Positions 17,751 through 28,500 of a stretch of DNA of 64,000 bases are shown here, one piece after another. The notes beneath the pieces were generated by a model. The model ran no database searches and was not told the origin of the DNA. It was given only the letters and a program-made list of their open reading frames with translations. Each line of letters begins with the position of its first letter. The stretch's first letter is position 1. Position numbers and translations under genes: made by a program. The stretch is from JAGOFO01 sp964522105 (lineage in GTDB: Bacteria; Myxococcota_A; UBA9042; DTJE01): the NCBI GenBank assembly GCA_964522105.1, contig CAZFVA010000009.1, forward strand, positions 38,074 to 102,073. Direction: 5' to 3'.

Positions 17751-19862
17751 ATGACAAAGAACCGATGCGCCAGGCGACTGTTCGTCTGTGTCCTTTCTGC
17801 CCTGATGCTTTTCGTTTCCGGGACCGGATGTGACAGTTCGGGTCAGGTCACAACGTTTTCCCAGATTGAAATCACGCCGAATACGACTACCGTTGATCTG
17901 TCGGGCACGATTGATTACACAGTGACAATCGTGAATACAGGCGAGGGCCGCGATCTTACGATTAACGACATCGTTCTTGATTACACTCCGCTTGATGATG
18001 CCGAGATAGCTGCCGGTGCGGCGTTCACGCTGATCAAGCAAACGCCCCTTCCCGCGACTATTGCCGCGAATGCCGGCGCCAGCGCTGAAGATATCGTCAC
18101 ATTTATTGTCAGATACAAGACGATTGGCGATCTGCAGGACAGAACGGCTTCAGTCACGATCCTTAATGATAATACCCAGAGCGAAGAGAAGCAGAATCTG
18201 AAGATCGACTTCAGTGGCCGCCGCTGCCGCCCGATTCTTGACGTTGATGATAACGTTGACTTCGGTACCGTCGGTTTCGGTGCATCAAATGAAGTCGAGA
18301 TTTCCCTGACCAACACCGGTTCATGCGCCCTTGAGATTGACTGGATTTCTGTTGAAGGCCCGAACACATTCTCGGTCACCGCCGGTGGTCAGGAATACAT
18401 CGGTTCGCCTGATTATCAGCAGTATATTCTGCCGGAAGTTGTCGTCGTTGCCCCCGGTGATGACCTCAGATGGATGACGAAGTTTGTGCCCCTGAATGGC
18501 GAACCTTCAGCCGCTGATCTGGTAATTCATACGAATAATCAAGAAGTTACTGATGGTATCTATAAAGTGGCGCTGCTTGGAAACGCCACCGGCCCGTTGC
18601 TGAGAGTTGTGCCTGCCGAGGCAGATTTCGGTGGCAAGCTTCTTGGGAAGGCAGCCGGAATGACACTGACGCTCAGTTCGGTCGGGACTTCCGACGTAAA
18701 GATTACCAGTCTGGTTCTTGGTGAAGGCACAAGCCCGGATTTCACGCTTGACGCCAGCGGCCTTGGTGTTATCCCGACAGCTGAAGCGCCATTGGTCCTT
18801 TCCCCCGGTTCAAACAGGGAAATCGTCCTGAAGTTCACGCCTGACGTTGAAAATCCCAGGGATGGCGATAACAAGCCGATCCCCGACACGGGAACTCTGG
18901 ATATTGCCAGCAACGTGTTTGAAATGATTACCAAGGTCCCGATTTCCGGATATGGCGTTACCGTTGAGTGTCCGAAGCCGGTCATCGTTATTGAAGAAGG
19001 TGAAGTGGTTCAGCCGCAGACCGTTCTTCATATTCATGGTGATCAGAGCCAGAGCGGCAGTGCCGGCGGAACAATTATTTCGTATTCATGGACCGTTGAT
19101 CAGCCGCCGGAAAACAAGTTCATCCTTCTGCCGACCGCGTCGTCTGAAAACGTGACACATGAAGTCAACATCGGTGGAAAGTACACGTACTGTCTTGATG
19201 TTTGTGATGGTCAGTACTGCTCCAGCGACGCCCAGTGCGGCGGCGCAGTCTGCAAGGAAGTGCTGGTCGTTCCCGACAAGGCGATTCACTGCGAATTGAC
19301 CTGGCATACACCGGGGGACCTTGACGAATTTGATGAAGGCGAAGACGTCGGCACCGACATGGACCTTCATTTCACTCATCCGTTTGCGGCCATGAACGAC
19401 CTGGATGGCGACGGCAAGCCCGATCCGTGGTTCCATAATCCCTACGACTGCTTCTGGTTCCAGAAGACTCCGGAATGGGAAACTGCGAACCCGGATGGAA
19501 AGGACAATCCGTCCCTTGATCGTGATGATACCGACGGCGCCGGACCTGAAAACGTCAACCTTGATACGCCGGTTTCCGGGCGCGTTTACCGGATTGGCGT
19601 TCACTACTGGGATGATCATGGACTTGGTGCCAGCTATCCCAGATTGAAGTGCTACATCTGGGGGCAGGCTGTTTTTGACCTCGACCTTCGGGTTACCGAT
19701 ACGAAGATGTATAAATGTGACATGTGGTACGCCGCCGAGATTTCCTGGCCCCAGCAGGTAGTTACGCAGATTAAGAACACTGACGGCACCTTGAAGATCA
19801 CGCACAGCTACGAAGAACCTTCCTTCTCGGAAATTGGCGGTGGCGGCTGTTCGGCCGAATAG
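17751..19862 (+). CDS. choice-of-anchor-D (ASH) lipoprotein with YfaP-like C-terminal domain
   Basis: This is a 703-residue lipoprotein, paralogous to the gene at 5027-7213. From the ATG at 17751 (SD GAGG six bases upstream) a signal peptide ends in GTGC. Three ASH repeats follow (about residues 35-400; NVDFGTVGFG and EADFGGKLLG mark strand starts), then a PKD-like domain (IISYSWTVDQP) containing a short cysteine-rich insertion (CDGQYCSSDAQCGGAVC), then the YfaP-like domain with DMDLHFTHP, LDRDDTDGAGPEN and YRIGVHYWDDH. Asp follows the lipidated Cys. The longer open frame to 17658 has no ribosome site. A structural or ligand-binding surface role is likely; nothing specific can be stated. Confidence 0.85.
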   Translation: MTKNRCARRLFVCVLSALMLFVSGTGCDSSGQVTTFSQIEITPNTTTVDLSGTIDYTVTIVNTGEGRDLTINDIVLDYTPLDDAEIAAGAAFTLIKQTPLPATIAANAGASAEDIVTFIVRYKTIGDLQDRTASVTILNDNTQSEEKQNLKIDFSGRRCRPILDVDDNVDFGTVGFGASNEVEISLTNTGSCALEIDWISVEGPNTFSVTAGGQEYIGSPDYQQYILPEVVVVAPGDDLRWMTKFVPLNGEPSAADLVIHTNNQEVTDGIYKVALLGNATGPLLRVVPAEADFGGKLLGKAAGMTLTLSSVGTSDVKITSLVLGEGTSPDFTLDASGLGVIPTAEAPLVLSPGSNREIVLKFTPDVENPRDGDNKPIPDTGTLDIASNVFEMITKVPISGYGVTVECPKPVIVIEEGEVVQPQTVLHIHGDQSQSGSAGGTIISYSWTVDQPPENKFILLPTASSENVTHEVNIGGKYTYCLDVCDGQYCSSDAQCGGAVCKEVLVVPDKAIHCELTWHTPGDLDEFDEGEDVGTDMDLHFTHPFAAMNDLDGDGKPDPWFHNPYDCFWFQKTPEWETANPDGKDNPSLDRDDTDGAGPENVNLDTPVSGRVYRIGVHYWDDHGLGASYPRLKCYIWGQAVFDLDLRVTDTKMYKCDMWYAAEISWPQQVVTQIKNTDGTLKITHSYEEPSFSEIGGGGCSAE

Positions 19863-20005
19863 TCCCTGCTGATTCGTTTTCAAGATTAGTTTTCACTTCA
19901 ATGCAATCCGTGGTTTTAATTTGGACAGGAATCCATAAAATACCCACACAGGGAACTTTGAAGAATTCTGTTCCTGTCGTCCTGGCGTTTACGGGAGACT
20001 TACTG

Positions 20006-23000
20006 ATGAATATGAAAGCAGGTTTGGTTTCCAGACTTCTGGTTATCGGTGTCGTAGCGGTAATGGGGGCGCTGATTTCGTCGTGTAAAGACGGCGCTTC
20101 AATCGCCGAAAACCTGAACCTTGATTACAGTCCGGCCAACCTGAACTTTGGCTCGGTAAATATCGATTCTGAAAAGGTAATAACGGTAACGCTGACTCAT
20201 ATAGGTACGACGGGAAACATCGAAATCGGCGACATCAAGACCGAAACACTTGGTGCCGAATTCACAATCGTCATGCCTGCAAAAACCGTCCTGGCGCCGA
20301 CCGAATCAACGACGTTTGATGTCGTTTACAAGCCGAAAGACAGCGCCGTTGATGCCGGTTACGTCGTGATTTCACATAACGTCGCAACATCTGGATATCG
20401 CACAAGGATTGCCGTTTCGTCTTCCGGTCAGACAGCTACTCTGATTACCGAACCGAGCCCGATCGATTTCGGTGACGTTAATGCAGGTACGACCGGAACT
20501 CTTGATATTATTGTGAAGAACGTCGGTACGGCTCCGCTGAACCTTGAAAAGGCTTTCATGGACCCCGAAGGGTCTGATGCCTTCAAGATTGTTGCAATAG
20601 TTCCCCCGGAAGGCGATTCGCTGCCGGTTGAGCTTGCACCCGAGGCTTTTCTTGGCCTGACCCTTCAGTATGCCCCGCAGAGCGGCAAGACCGAGCAGAC
20701 ATTGCTGTTCATTACTGGTGTTGATGGCGAACAGTGGAGCTTTGATGTCTTTGCGAACGGCCTGGGACCCAAGCTGGCCATTGCCCCGGCTCAGATTGAA
20801 CTGGGTGGCGTCGAAATTGGCGAAACAGGCAGGGCCATCGCGACAATTTCAAACATCGGCAATGATACTTTGAAGGTCACCAGTCTTGGTTTTTCGCCGG
20901 GAAGTGCGGCCGGTCTGACCATTGAAGGCGAGACTTCATTCAACGTGGCCCCGGGCGCCAGCAAGGACTTCTACGTAAACTGGGCCGTTACTGAAGCAGT
21001 CAAATACACCGGTGCGGCGATCGGTTGGGTTTCAATAGTAAGCAATGATGCTGCCAGTCCGGCCATCGTAAGTGTGTTCGGGCGCGTCAATTCCCCGCTG
21101 CTGGCCGTTATCCCTGAAGAACTGGACATGGGTTTCGGTGCGCAGGGCCTTGAGATCGTGAAAAGCGTAACTATTCGCAACGAAGGTTTCGGCGACCTGA
21201 TTATCAAGGGTGAACCGACCTTCTTTGACACTTCCGAGTCGAAGTATGGTCCTGAATTCAGGATCCAGGTTGTTGGTGCGACGCCTGTCGGCGGCAATTA
21301 CATTCTTGCCGGCGGTACCGGCATGGAAGCCCGGGTAAAGTTTACGAACAAGGGTCCTGCGACCGGCACTGTCACGTCGAAGCTTCGGATTACGTCTAAT
21401 GATAAAGGCGTCGCCGACAGCGAAACGATTGTTCCGATTACGGTTTCGCGCGCAGGTACTGCCGAATGTGTTCCGCAGATTGCGCCTGCGGCAGTTGATT
21501 TCGGGCTGGTCCCGATGGGCTTCCGGAAAGAATTGCCGATAAGGATCGTTAATACCGGTGCCGGTTACTGCTCGTTCAAGGGTGCCATGGTTCAGGATTG
21601 CACTTCTTCCGGCGGCATGTTCGGTGGTTGTCCTGAACCGTTTACAGGGACGAAGTCGTCGAGATTCACAGTCGTTTCGCAGCCGCCGGTTGTCCAGAAC
21701 GGGATCGTTCCCGGCGGGGCCGTCACCGTCTATGTCAGATTTGCGCCGCCGAATTCCAGCACGATGTTCGGTGATCTGACAGAATACACAGCACTTCTGT
21801 CGGCAAACATCTATGATGCACAGCTCAAGAAAAACCTAATCATTCCGAAGGCTACCGGTACCGGTACGTGGAATTCAAATCTGAAGGGTACTACCGGTGT
21901 CGCGAATCTGGCCGTTCTGCCTTCCGACGTCAAGTTTGGTCTTGTGACGCTTGGTTGTGCTTCAAAGAAGTATCAGATATGTGCATACAACACGGGCGCC
22001 GCTCCGCTGCAGGTTACAGGCATCAAGCTTGACGGCTGTACTCCGGAATTCAAGCTTAAAGGCGTACCCACTCTGCCGCAGGCTATTTCTGCCGGTCATC
22101 CGCTGTGCTTTGGTGTGCAGTTTGTTCCGCAGGATACGACGCAGGACTCGTGCATCCTGAAGGTATTAAGTAATGAACAGTCGGTTCCGGAACTGTTCGT
22201 CGGCCTCAGCGGCGAAGGGACCATTTTCAGTGATCAAACCGACGAATTTACTCAGCTTTCCGGACAGATGGTCGATATCCTTTTCATTATTGATGATTCC
22301 GGTTCCATGGGTGATGACCAGCAGACGTTAATTGCTAACTTCGGTGAGTTCATCAAGTATGCCGATGTCTGGAATAACGACTATCACATTGGCGTTGTTT
22401 CGACCGGACTCAGTTATGACAATCTGATCGGTAAGCTGAATTTTGGTAATCCCAGAACGATGCCGCGGTACATTACACCTGGCCCGAATGCCAAGTCTCA
22501 GTTTGCTGATCTTGCGAATCTCGGAAGTGACGGTGACAACACAGAAGGTGCTCTGGCGAATGCTCAGGCTGCTCTTTCTGCGCCGCTGGTGACCGATACC
22601 GAGGTATCGTGCAGCAGTGATCTGGACTGTCAGAAGGATCCCAATATCTGTACCGGTACTGATTGCCCGTACAAGTGTCTTGAAGGTACGTGCGGCGGCT
22701 GGAATAAAGGCTTCCTGCGTGAAGACGCTCAGCTTGAAATCATCGCCCTGTCGGATGAAGAGGATCAGAGCAGCGGCGACCTTGGTTTCTACATCGATTT
22801 CTTCCGCTCGCTCAAAGGTTTCTATAATCAGAACATGATGCATTTTAACGCCATTTGCGGCACCGATGACGGCACGCTTGTTGATGAACAGGGCAATGCG
22901 TTCCCGGGCTGTACGGGGCCGACAGGTGCTGCCGCCCAGGAAGCTAAACGTTATATAGAAGCGGCTCAGGGAACGAACGGCAAGATTGGTTCCATCTGTG

Positions 23001-23248
23001 ACCCGAACTATAAAACCGTTTTAAATGAAATCGGGTCAGTGGCGTTCGGCCTGAAGCAGCAGTTCTTCCTTTCCAGAATTGCCGATCCGAATTCCATCAC
23101 GGTTAAAGTCAGGGGTGTTGACGCGCTTGACGGGTGGACTTACGAAGCCGAATCGAATTCAATAGTGTTCGATCCGTTAAGTTCGAACATGCCCCAGGAA
23201 GGCGACAAGATACTTGTTCATTACGAGACGCTGTGCCTTCCTGAATAG
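20006..23248 (+). CDS. choice-of-anchor-D (ASH) lipoprotein with von Willebrand A domain
   Basis: This is a 1,080-residue lipoprotein. The ATG at 20006 has SD GGGAG eight bases upstream; the signal peptide ends ISSC. Six ASH repeats occupy about residues 35-745 (PANLNFGSVNI, PIDFGDVNAG, QIELGGVEIG, ELDMGFGAQG, AVDFGLVPMG, DVKFGLVTLG). A vWA domain follows (about 755-1000) with the MIDAS motif DDSGSM and a later SDEED. A cysteine-rich loop (CSSDLDCQKDPNIC ... CPYKCLEGTCGG) interrupts the vWA domain before GFLREDAQLEIIALSDE. A short beta-rich tail ends the protein. vWA domains bind metal and usually mediate protein contacts, so a surface adhesion or assembly role is likely. Confidence 0.85.
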   Translation: MNMKAGLVSRLLVIGVVAVMGALISSCKDGASIAENLNLDYSPANLNFGSVNIDSEKVITVTLTHIGTTGNIEIGDIKTETLGAEFTIVMPAKTVLAPTESTTFDVVYKPKDSAVDAGYVVISHNVATSGYRTRIAVSSSGQTATLITEPSPIDFGDVNAGTTGTLDIIVKNVGTAPLNLEKAFMDPEGSDAFKIVAIVPPEGDSLPVELAPEAFLGLTLQYAPQSGKTEQTLLFITGVDGEQWSFDVFANGLGPKLAIAPAQIELGGVEIGETGRAIATISNIGNDTLKVTSLGFSPGSAAGLTIEGETSFNVAPGASKDFYVNWAVTEAVKYTGAAIGWVSIVSNDAASPAIVSVFGRVNSPLLAVIPEELDMGFGAQGLEIVKSVTIRNEGFGDLIIKGEPTFFDTSESKYGPEFRIQVVGATPVGGNYILAGGTGMEARVKFTNKGPATGTVTSKLRITSNDKGVADSETIVPITVSRAGTAECVPQIAPAAVDFGLVPMGFRKELPIRIVNTGAGYCSFKGAMVQDCTSSGGMFGGCPEPFTGTKSSRFTVVSQPPVVQNGIVPGGAVTVYVRFAPPNSSTMFGDLTEYTALLSANIYDAQLKKNLIIPKATGTGTWNSNLKGTTGVANLAVLPSDVKFGLVTLGCASKKYQICAYNTGAAPLQVTGIKLDGCTPEFKLKGVPTLPQAISAGHPLCFGVQFVPQDTTQDSCILKVLSNEQSVPELFVGLSGEGTIFSDQTDEFTQLSGQMVDILFIIDDSGSMGDDQQTLIANFGEFIKYADVWNNDYHIGVVSTGLSYDNLIGKLNFGNPRTMPRYITPGPNAKSQFADLANLGSDGDNTEGALANAQAALSAPLVTDTEVSCSSDLDCQKDPNICTGTDCPYKCLEGTCGGWNKGFLREDAQLEIIALSDEEDQSSGDLGFYIDFFRSLKGFYNQNMMHFNAICGTDDGTLVDEQGNAFPGCTGPTGAAAQEAKRYIEAAQGTNGKIGSICDPNYKTVLNEIGSVAFGLKQQFFLSRIADPNSITVKVRGVDALDGWTYEAESNSIVFDPLSSNMPQEGDKILVHYETLCLPE

Positions 23249-23305
23249 GGGGATGCCGTGTCTTTTGAAACAAAAATGGTCTGAAACCATTAAGGAGATT
23301 CCTAA

Positions 23306-25432
23306 ATGAAAATTGGCCGTGTGATGGCTGTAGTTACGACGTCGGCAGTAGTTCTTATCAGTATTCTGGCCGGTGTTGTCGGTTGCAAGAGTGGCACCAT
23401 CGGTACCGCACCGTCCCTGTACGTCGGTCCTTCCGGGGATATTGACGGGGCCGCCGAGCGTGTGGCGAACAACGGAACCGTTTACTTTGCCGAAGGCGGC
23501 GGAACGATGACGCTGGTCCTGGGTAACGTCGGTGACGCTTTGCTGAAGATTACAAGTATCGAACTTGTTACGCAGAACTCAGATATCACTGTGTCACCGC
23601 TGTTGACCGATGTCACTTTCCCGCTTGAAGTACAGCCGAACGATTACAAGCAGGTCCACGAGACTGTTTTCACGATGACGGCTTACTACACTCCGGATGC
23701 CGATCGTGACATTTCGCCGACGACCATCAAGGTCACGACGAACGACTACCAGAATCAGGACGGAATCTTCACTTTCAACGTTCAACCAAAAGAAAAGACG
23801 GCTGAAATCAAGGTTACGCCGAATAACGCCATATTCCTTGGCGCCACTTCGTCGTCGCCGGATCCTGTTGAATTTACGATTGATAACGTTGGTGATGCGG
23901 CGCTGGCCCTGGCCGCTGTCAGGTTTAATCCCCCGACGACTGCCTATTCCATTACCGCCGGTTACATTCGTGAAAACCTGATGATCGACCCGTATCCGTA
24001 TGGCACCGACAACGGCGCCGTCAATTTGACCATCACGTATCGCCCGGTTAATCCGCCGGATCAGACCGATTTCGAGATCCTGTGGGGCTCCAAGATCGAC
24101 ACCGGTGTTGAATGTACCAATACTCCGACGTGTCAGAACAGCGAAAAACTTTGCCCGGATAAGACAAAAGTCTGCCCGTACACCTGCTTCAACGGTATGT
24201 GCGGCTGCTTGATGTCTTCTGACTGTGCGGCGTATTTCTGTGAAAACCCGGCTGATTGCGAATACCGCTGTCTGACTTCGGTCTGTCGTATTCCAGAAGT
24301 GACGAAGGTCCCCCTGCGCGGCGAAGCTCAGGCCGGTAACCTTGAAATCACTTATGGTGATCAGGCTGACGGATGTGTTGATTTTACGACGGTCACGGTC
24401 CCCGGAAATTCATGTACGAAGCGGCTCAGCCTTGAAAACGCCGGTCCCGGTTCGGTCATTTTAAGCAAGCCGACCGTCAAGGTTGCAGGCGGCCTTGACA
24501 GCCCCTACACCGTAAAGTGGTACAAACTTGGCGCCACACAGGACCCGCTCGACGAATGCGGCGCAGTCACAGGCGAAGAGATCTCTGATTCCAGATATAC
24601 ACTGACCCCCGACAATTCACCGATCACTGTTGCAGTTACATACACGGCACCGTCGATCAATGGCGTCAGCGGCGACCTTGAAGTTCCGTACAGTTCACCG
24701 TTTGCCGGTGAAGAAATTGTCAGACTGTGTGGTGGCGTCCGCAAAGGCGAACTGGCGATTGCGCCGCTTCCCGAAAGCATCAGAATGACCCTTTACGCAG
24801 CCCCCGGTTCGACAGCCGAAAAGTCTGTCGTCGTTATGAACAAGGGTAATCTTGAGCTTCTGATCACCAGCATCAACGTGGAATCGGCCAATGTGGACGA
24901 CCCCGATGCGTTCAGCATCCTTGAAGATGTCGCGGCCGGGTTCACACTTGCCGAAGGGGAAGTCAGGGCATTTACGGTCAGCTTCACCGGCGATCATGAC
25001 GGTGGAACGACGGTTAACGGCTTTGTGAACGTGAATTACATGGATCCGCTGATCGACATGGAAGTCAACCAGAAGGTCAACGTCGCCGGTTTCAACAGTT
25101 TTGAGGGCGTGACCCTGCCGGTCGCAGAGCCTGGTGAAGCGTCAGAATATACAGGTGTCAAAGTTGGCGATTCCGTCGTCCTTGATGCAAGCGGCAGCGT
25201 TGCCGGAACTTATGATGTCCCGTTGAATTCCGGTTATATCTGGTTCGTCTATGACAAGCCCGATGCCAGCCGCGTTTTCCTGAATACCGGTGGCGGTCAG
25301 CCCCAGATTACGGTCATTCCTGACGTCGCCGGAACGTATGAATTCAGACTGATTGTTTACTCGGTAGACACTGACAGCACACAGGCCTATTTCAGTTCAG
25401 AAGGCAGCATCAGGTTTGATGTCACAAATTAG
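23306..25432 (+). CDS. choice-of-anchor-D (ASH) lipoprotein with cysteine-rich insertion
   Basis: This is a 708-residue lipoprotein. ATG at 23306 has SD GGAG eight bases upstream; signal peptide ends GVVGC. About four ASH-like repeats are visible (LVLGNVGDALLKI, FTIDNVGDAALAL, LSLENAGPGSVIL, VVMNKGNLELLI). A block with more than a dozen Cys (about residues 270-330, with CPYTCFNGMCGC and CEYRCLTSVC) interrupts the second, matching in style the insertion in the vWA gene upstream. The C terminus is PKD-like (VVLDASGSV ... VAGTYEFRLIVYS). It follows the vWA gene by 57 bases and is probably in the same transcript. The function is unknown. Confidence 0.82.
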   Translation: MKIGRVMAVVTTSAVVLISILAGVVGCKSGTIGTAPSLYVGPSGDIDGAAERVANNGTVYFAEGGGTMTLVLGNVGDALLKITSIELVTQNSDITVSPLLTDVTFPLEVQPNDYKQVHETVFTMTAYYTPDADRDISPTTIKVTTNDYQNQDGIFTFNVQPKEKTAEIKVTPNNAIFLGATSSSPDPVEFTIDNVGDAALALAAVRFNPPTTAYSITAGYIRENLMIDPYPYGTDNGAVNLTITYRPVNPPDQTDFEILWGSKIDTGVECTNTPTCQNSEKLCPDKTKVCPYTCFNGMCGCLMSSDCAAYFCENPADCEYRCLTSVCRIPEVTKVPLRGEAQAGNLEITYGDQADGCVDFTTVTVPGNSCTKRLSLENAGPGSVILSKPTVKVAGGLDSPYTVKWYKLGATQDPLDECGAVTGEEISDSRYTLTPDNSPITVAVTYTAPSINGVSGDLEVPYSSPFAGEEIVRLCGGVRKGELAIAPLPESIRMTLYAAPGSTAEKSVVVMNKGNLELLITSINVESANVDDPDAFSILEDVAAGFTLAEGEVRAFTVSFTGDHDGGTTVNGFVNVNYMDPLIDMEVNQKVNVAGFNSFEGVTLPVAEPGEASEYTGVKVGDSVVLDASGSVAGTYDVPLNSGYIWFVYDKPDASRVFLNTGGGQPQITVIPDVAGTYEFRLIVYSVDTDSTQAYFSSEGSIRFDVTN

Positions 25433-25585
25433 TTCGTCTTTCACATCCTTCCAAAACAAATAAAAGCGCATTTTCCTTGTATGTAACTGGCTTGAAGTGC
25501 CATCTTCCCTTGCCTGAAATACATCAATCTGATAAACCTATGCGGACGGCATTTTTCCGTGCTCCCGGGACATTAGGAGTGTGTG

Positions 25586-28500
25586 ATGGAAGTAACTGAA
25601 TTCATGGTGGAATTGGAAGTCAACCCCAATGATAACGTCGCGTTTGACAAGGCTATCGAAGATGCCTTGACCCAGGGCGGTGTTGAAGGTCTTGAACTGT
25701 TCCTTGCCGAGGTGATGGAATCACTTGGGAAAGGGCCGGTTGCAGACACCTTTTTGAAAAAACTGGATACGCTTTTCAGAAAGGAACGTAACACGGACAA
25801 GGGCAGGGTGCTCGCGTGGACGGCCGGTCTTGTCGCCTGGAAAATTCTGGACGATGTGGTCAAGGCCGAGTTCTATATGCGTGCGCTTGGTGAAGAACCT
25901 GCGTCCGATGTGGATACATGGCTTGAATTTTATCGTGTGTTCTACGCTTCCCGTGGAAACTGGCTGCGCCTTGAGCAGTTCATGGCTGAAGCCGGTCAGA
26001 AAGCCGGTAAGTCTGAACTTGAAATCAAGCGTTCGCTGGCCCGCACGGCTGCCCAGTTTGATAATCCGTCAAAGGAACTTTCATACTGGCAGGAAGTCGC
26101 GAAGCTGGATGCCGCCGATGAAGAAGCTTCCAACCAGCTTGAAAAGCTTTACACCAAGCTTCAGCGCTGGCCATCCCTTGCCGAACTGTACAAGAACCGC
26201 CTGACCGCACTCCCGGAAGATGCCGTTAAGGAAAAGGTCGAAGCCCTTTACTTCATGCTCGATATCTATGCTGAAAAGATGCATGCCGAGCCGAAGGTTC
26301 TGTCCACATATCAGATGATTCTTGATATTGATCCGTCCAACGTCGAAGCGATGGATTCCCTTCTTGACCGCTATGAAAAAGCGGGCAGATGGCCGGACTA
26401 CGCCAAGGTGCTGGATCGCAAGATTGAACAGACTGCGGATATTGATGCGCGTATCGGCCTTATGGAAAAGAAGGCCGACCTTATGGAATCGCGTTTCGCG
26501 AACGCCATGGAAGCGCTCAAGTCCTATGAATCTATTCTTGAAATAGCCCCCGGTCGCAAAGACATACTTGATAAGCTGAAGGACCTTTACGAAAAACGGC
26601 GCGATTTTGAAAACCTGATCCGTATCCGCCGCACAGAAGCTGAAAACCTTACTGATATTCCTGAAAAGATTGCCCTGTACATGGAACTGGCCATCATGGC
26701 CACTGACCGGCTTCGCAAGTTCCCGGTCGCCATTGAACTGTGGGAAAAGGTTCTTGGTCTTGATGACGCGAACGACGAGGCGCTCAAGAATCTTGAAGGT
26801 CTGTACGAGCGCACGAAGAACACGGAAAGCCTGGCCCAGGTTCTGCGCCGCAGAATCGATCTTGCCCCCGGTGCCGCCGAGCAGGTCCAACTGCTTGAAA
26901 AGCTTGCCCAGTTGTTTGGTACCAAGCTCGAAGATACTGTCGGCGCCATGGAAACGTGGCGGATGATCCTGGACGTTGATCCGACTCATGACAGGGCTAA
27001 GCGCGAGCTTAGAACGCGGTATCTTTCCGAACATAAGTGGGAAGAGCTGGAATGGTTCCTGCGTAAGTACGGAACGGTCGATGAGCTGGCAAGGACACTG
27101 GAAAGCCAGGTCAATTCGATTGAAAAGAACACCGAAAAACGCGACATCCTGTTCAAGCTGGCAGCAATATGGCGTGACGAAGTCGATCAGCCCCAGCGCG
27201 CTGTAAAGAACATTGAAGGCGTTCTGGCCATCTATGGCGACGATTTAAGGGCCGCCAATGAACTGATTGATCTGTACCGCGGCCTGGCGGACTGGCGCAA
27301 GCTGCCGAAGGTTTACGAGATCGCCATCGGCGGTACCGTCAACGTGGAAGAACGTCAGGCGCTCCGCATCGAGGCCGCTGAGGTTATTGAAACCCAGCTT
27401 CACAACGTTAAAGATGCCTTCTTCCTTTATCTGTCAGCGTTCCAGGAAGACATGCTTAATTCCGGCCTTCAGGGCCAGCTTGAGCGTCTTGCCGGTCCGT
27501 CGGATAACTGGGATGTGTACGTTTCTGTTCTGGAAATGGCCGTCGGCATCATGGACGAAACCGATCGCAAGATTGCGACGTGGCTTCGTATCGGCGAAAT
27601 CTATAACGAAAATCTTGGCGACGCGGAAGCTGCCCAGGCTGCGTTCAAGAATGCGCTGGAACTGGATAATTCCAATCGTCGCGCCATATCGGCCCTCGAG
27701 GCACTTTATCGCAAGCTGAACAGGGACGAAGACCTTATCGGCATCCTGCAGATGCGTCTGTCGTTAGTCGTAGATGCCGACGAGCGCAAGGCCGTCAGAT
27801 TCGAAATCGCGGGTGCGCTTTACGAAAGAATGGCCAATGTTGACGATGCGGTTTCAACGTACACCGACATCCTTGAAGAAGACCCGTTTGAATGGCGTGC
27901 CTATGCCGAATTCGCCGAACTTCTTCTGACAGAGAAGCGTTTTGCCGAGCTGCGTGATCTGCTTAACAAGCAGGTCGAAGCCTTATTCAGTCAGGGCGAC
28001 ATCAATGCCGGCGCACTTGCCGACCTGTATTGCCGTATCGGTCTTCTTACTGCCGGTATTGACGGCAAAGGCGATCACGCACTTGATTCGTTCGCAATGG
28101 CCCTTGATTACGTGCCCGGTCATGCGGAAACGGTCGAAATTCTTGAAGATATGCTTGGCAGCGAGTCACTTCGCCCACGCCTGGTCGATCTTTTGAAAGG
28201 TCCGTTTGAAGCAGCCCGCCGCTATGCCGATCTGGCCGATCTTATTGAAATTGAACTGGTTATTCGTGGCGACAGCATCGACACCATTGAGCTTCTGTGG
28301 AAGGTCGAGGGTCTGTATGCCGGTGCCGCCGCTGATGACAACAAGCGTTTCAGGGCTCTTTCACGCATCCTGATGGTCACCCCTGATGACACGAAGGCGT
28401 GGGACAATCTTGAATCTGTGACGCGCGCAATCGGTGCGTGGCGCAGCCTGGCTGAACTGTATCTGGTCGCGGTTGAAGGCATTGAAGCCCCGGATTCCAG

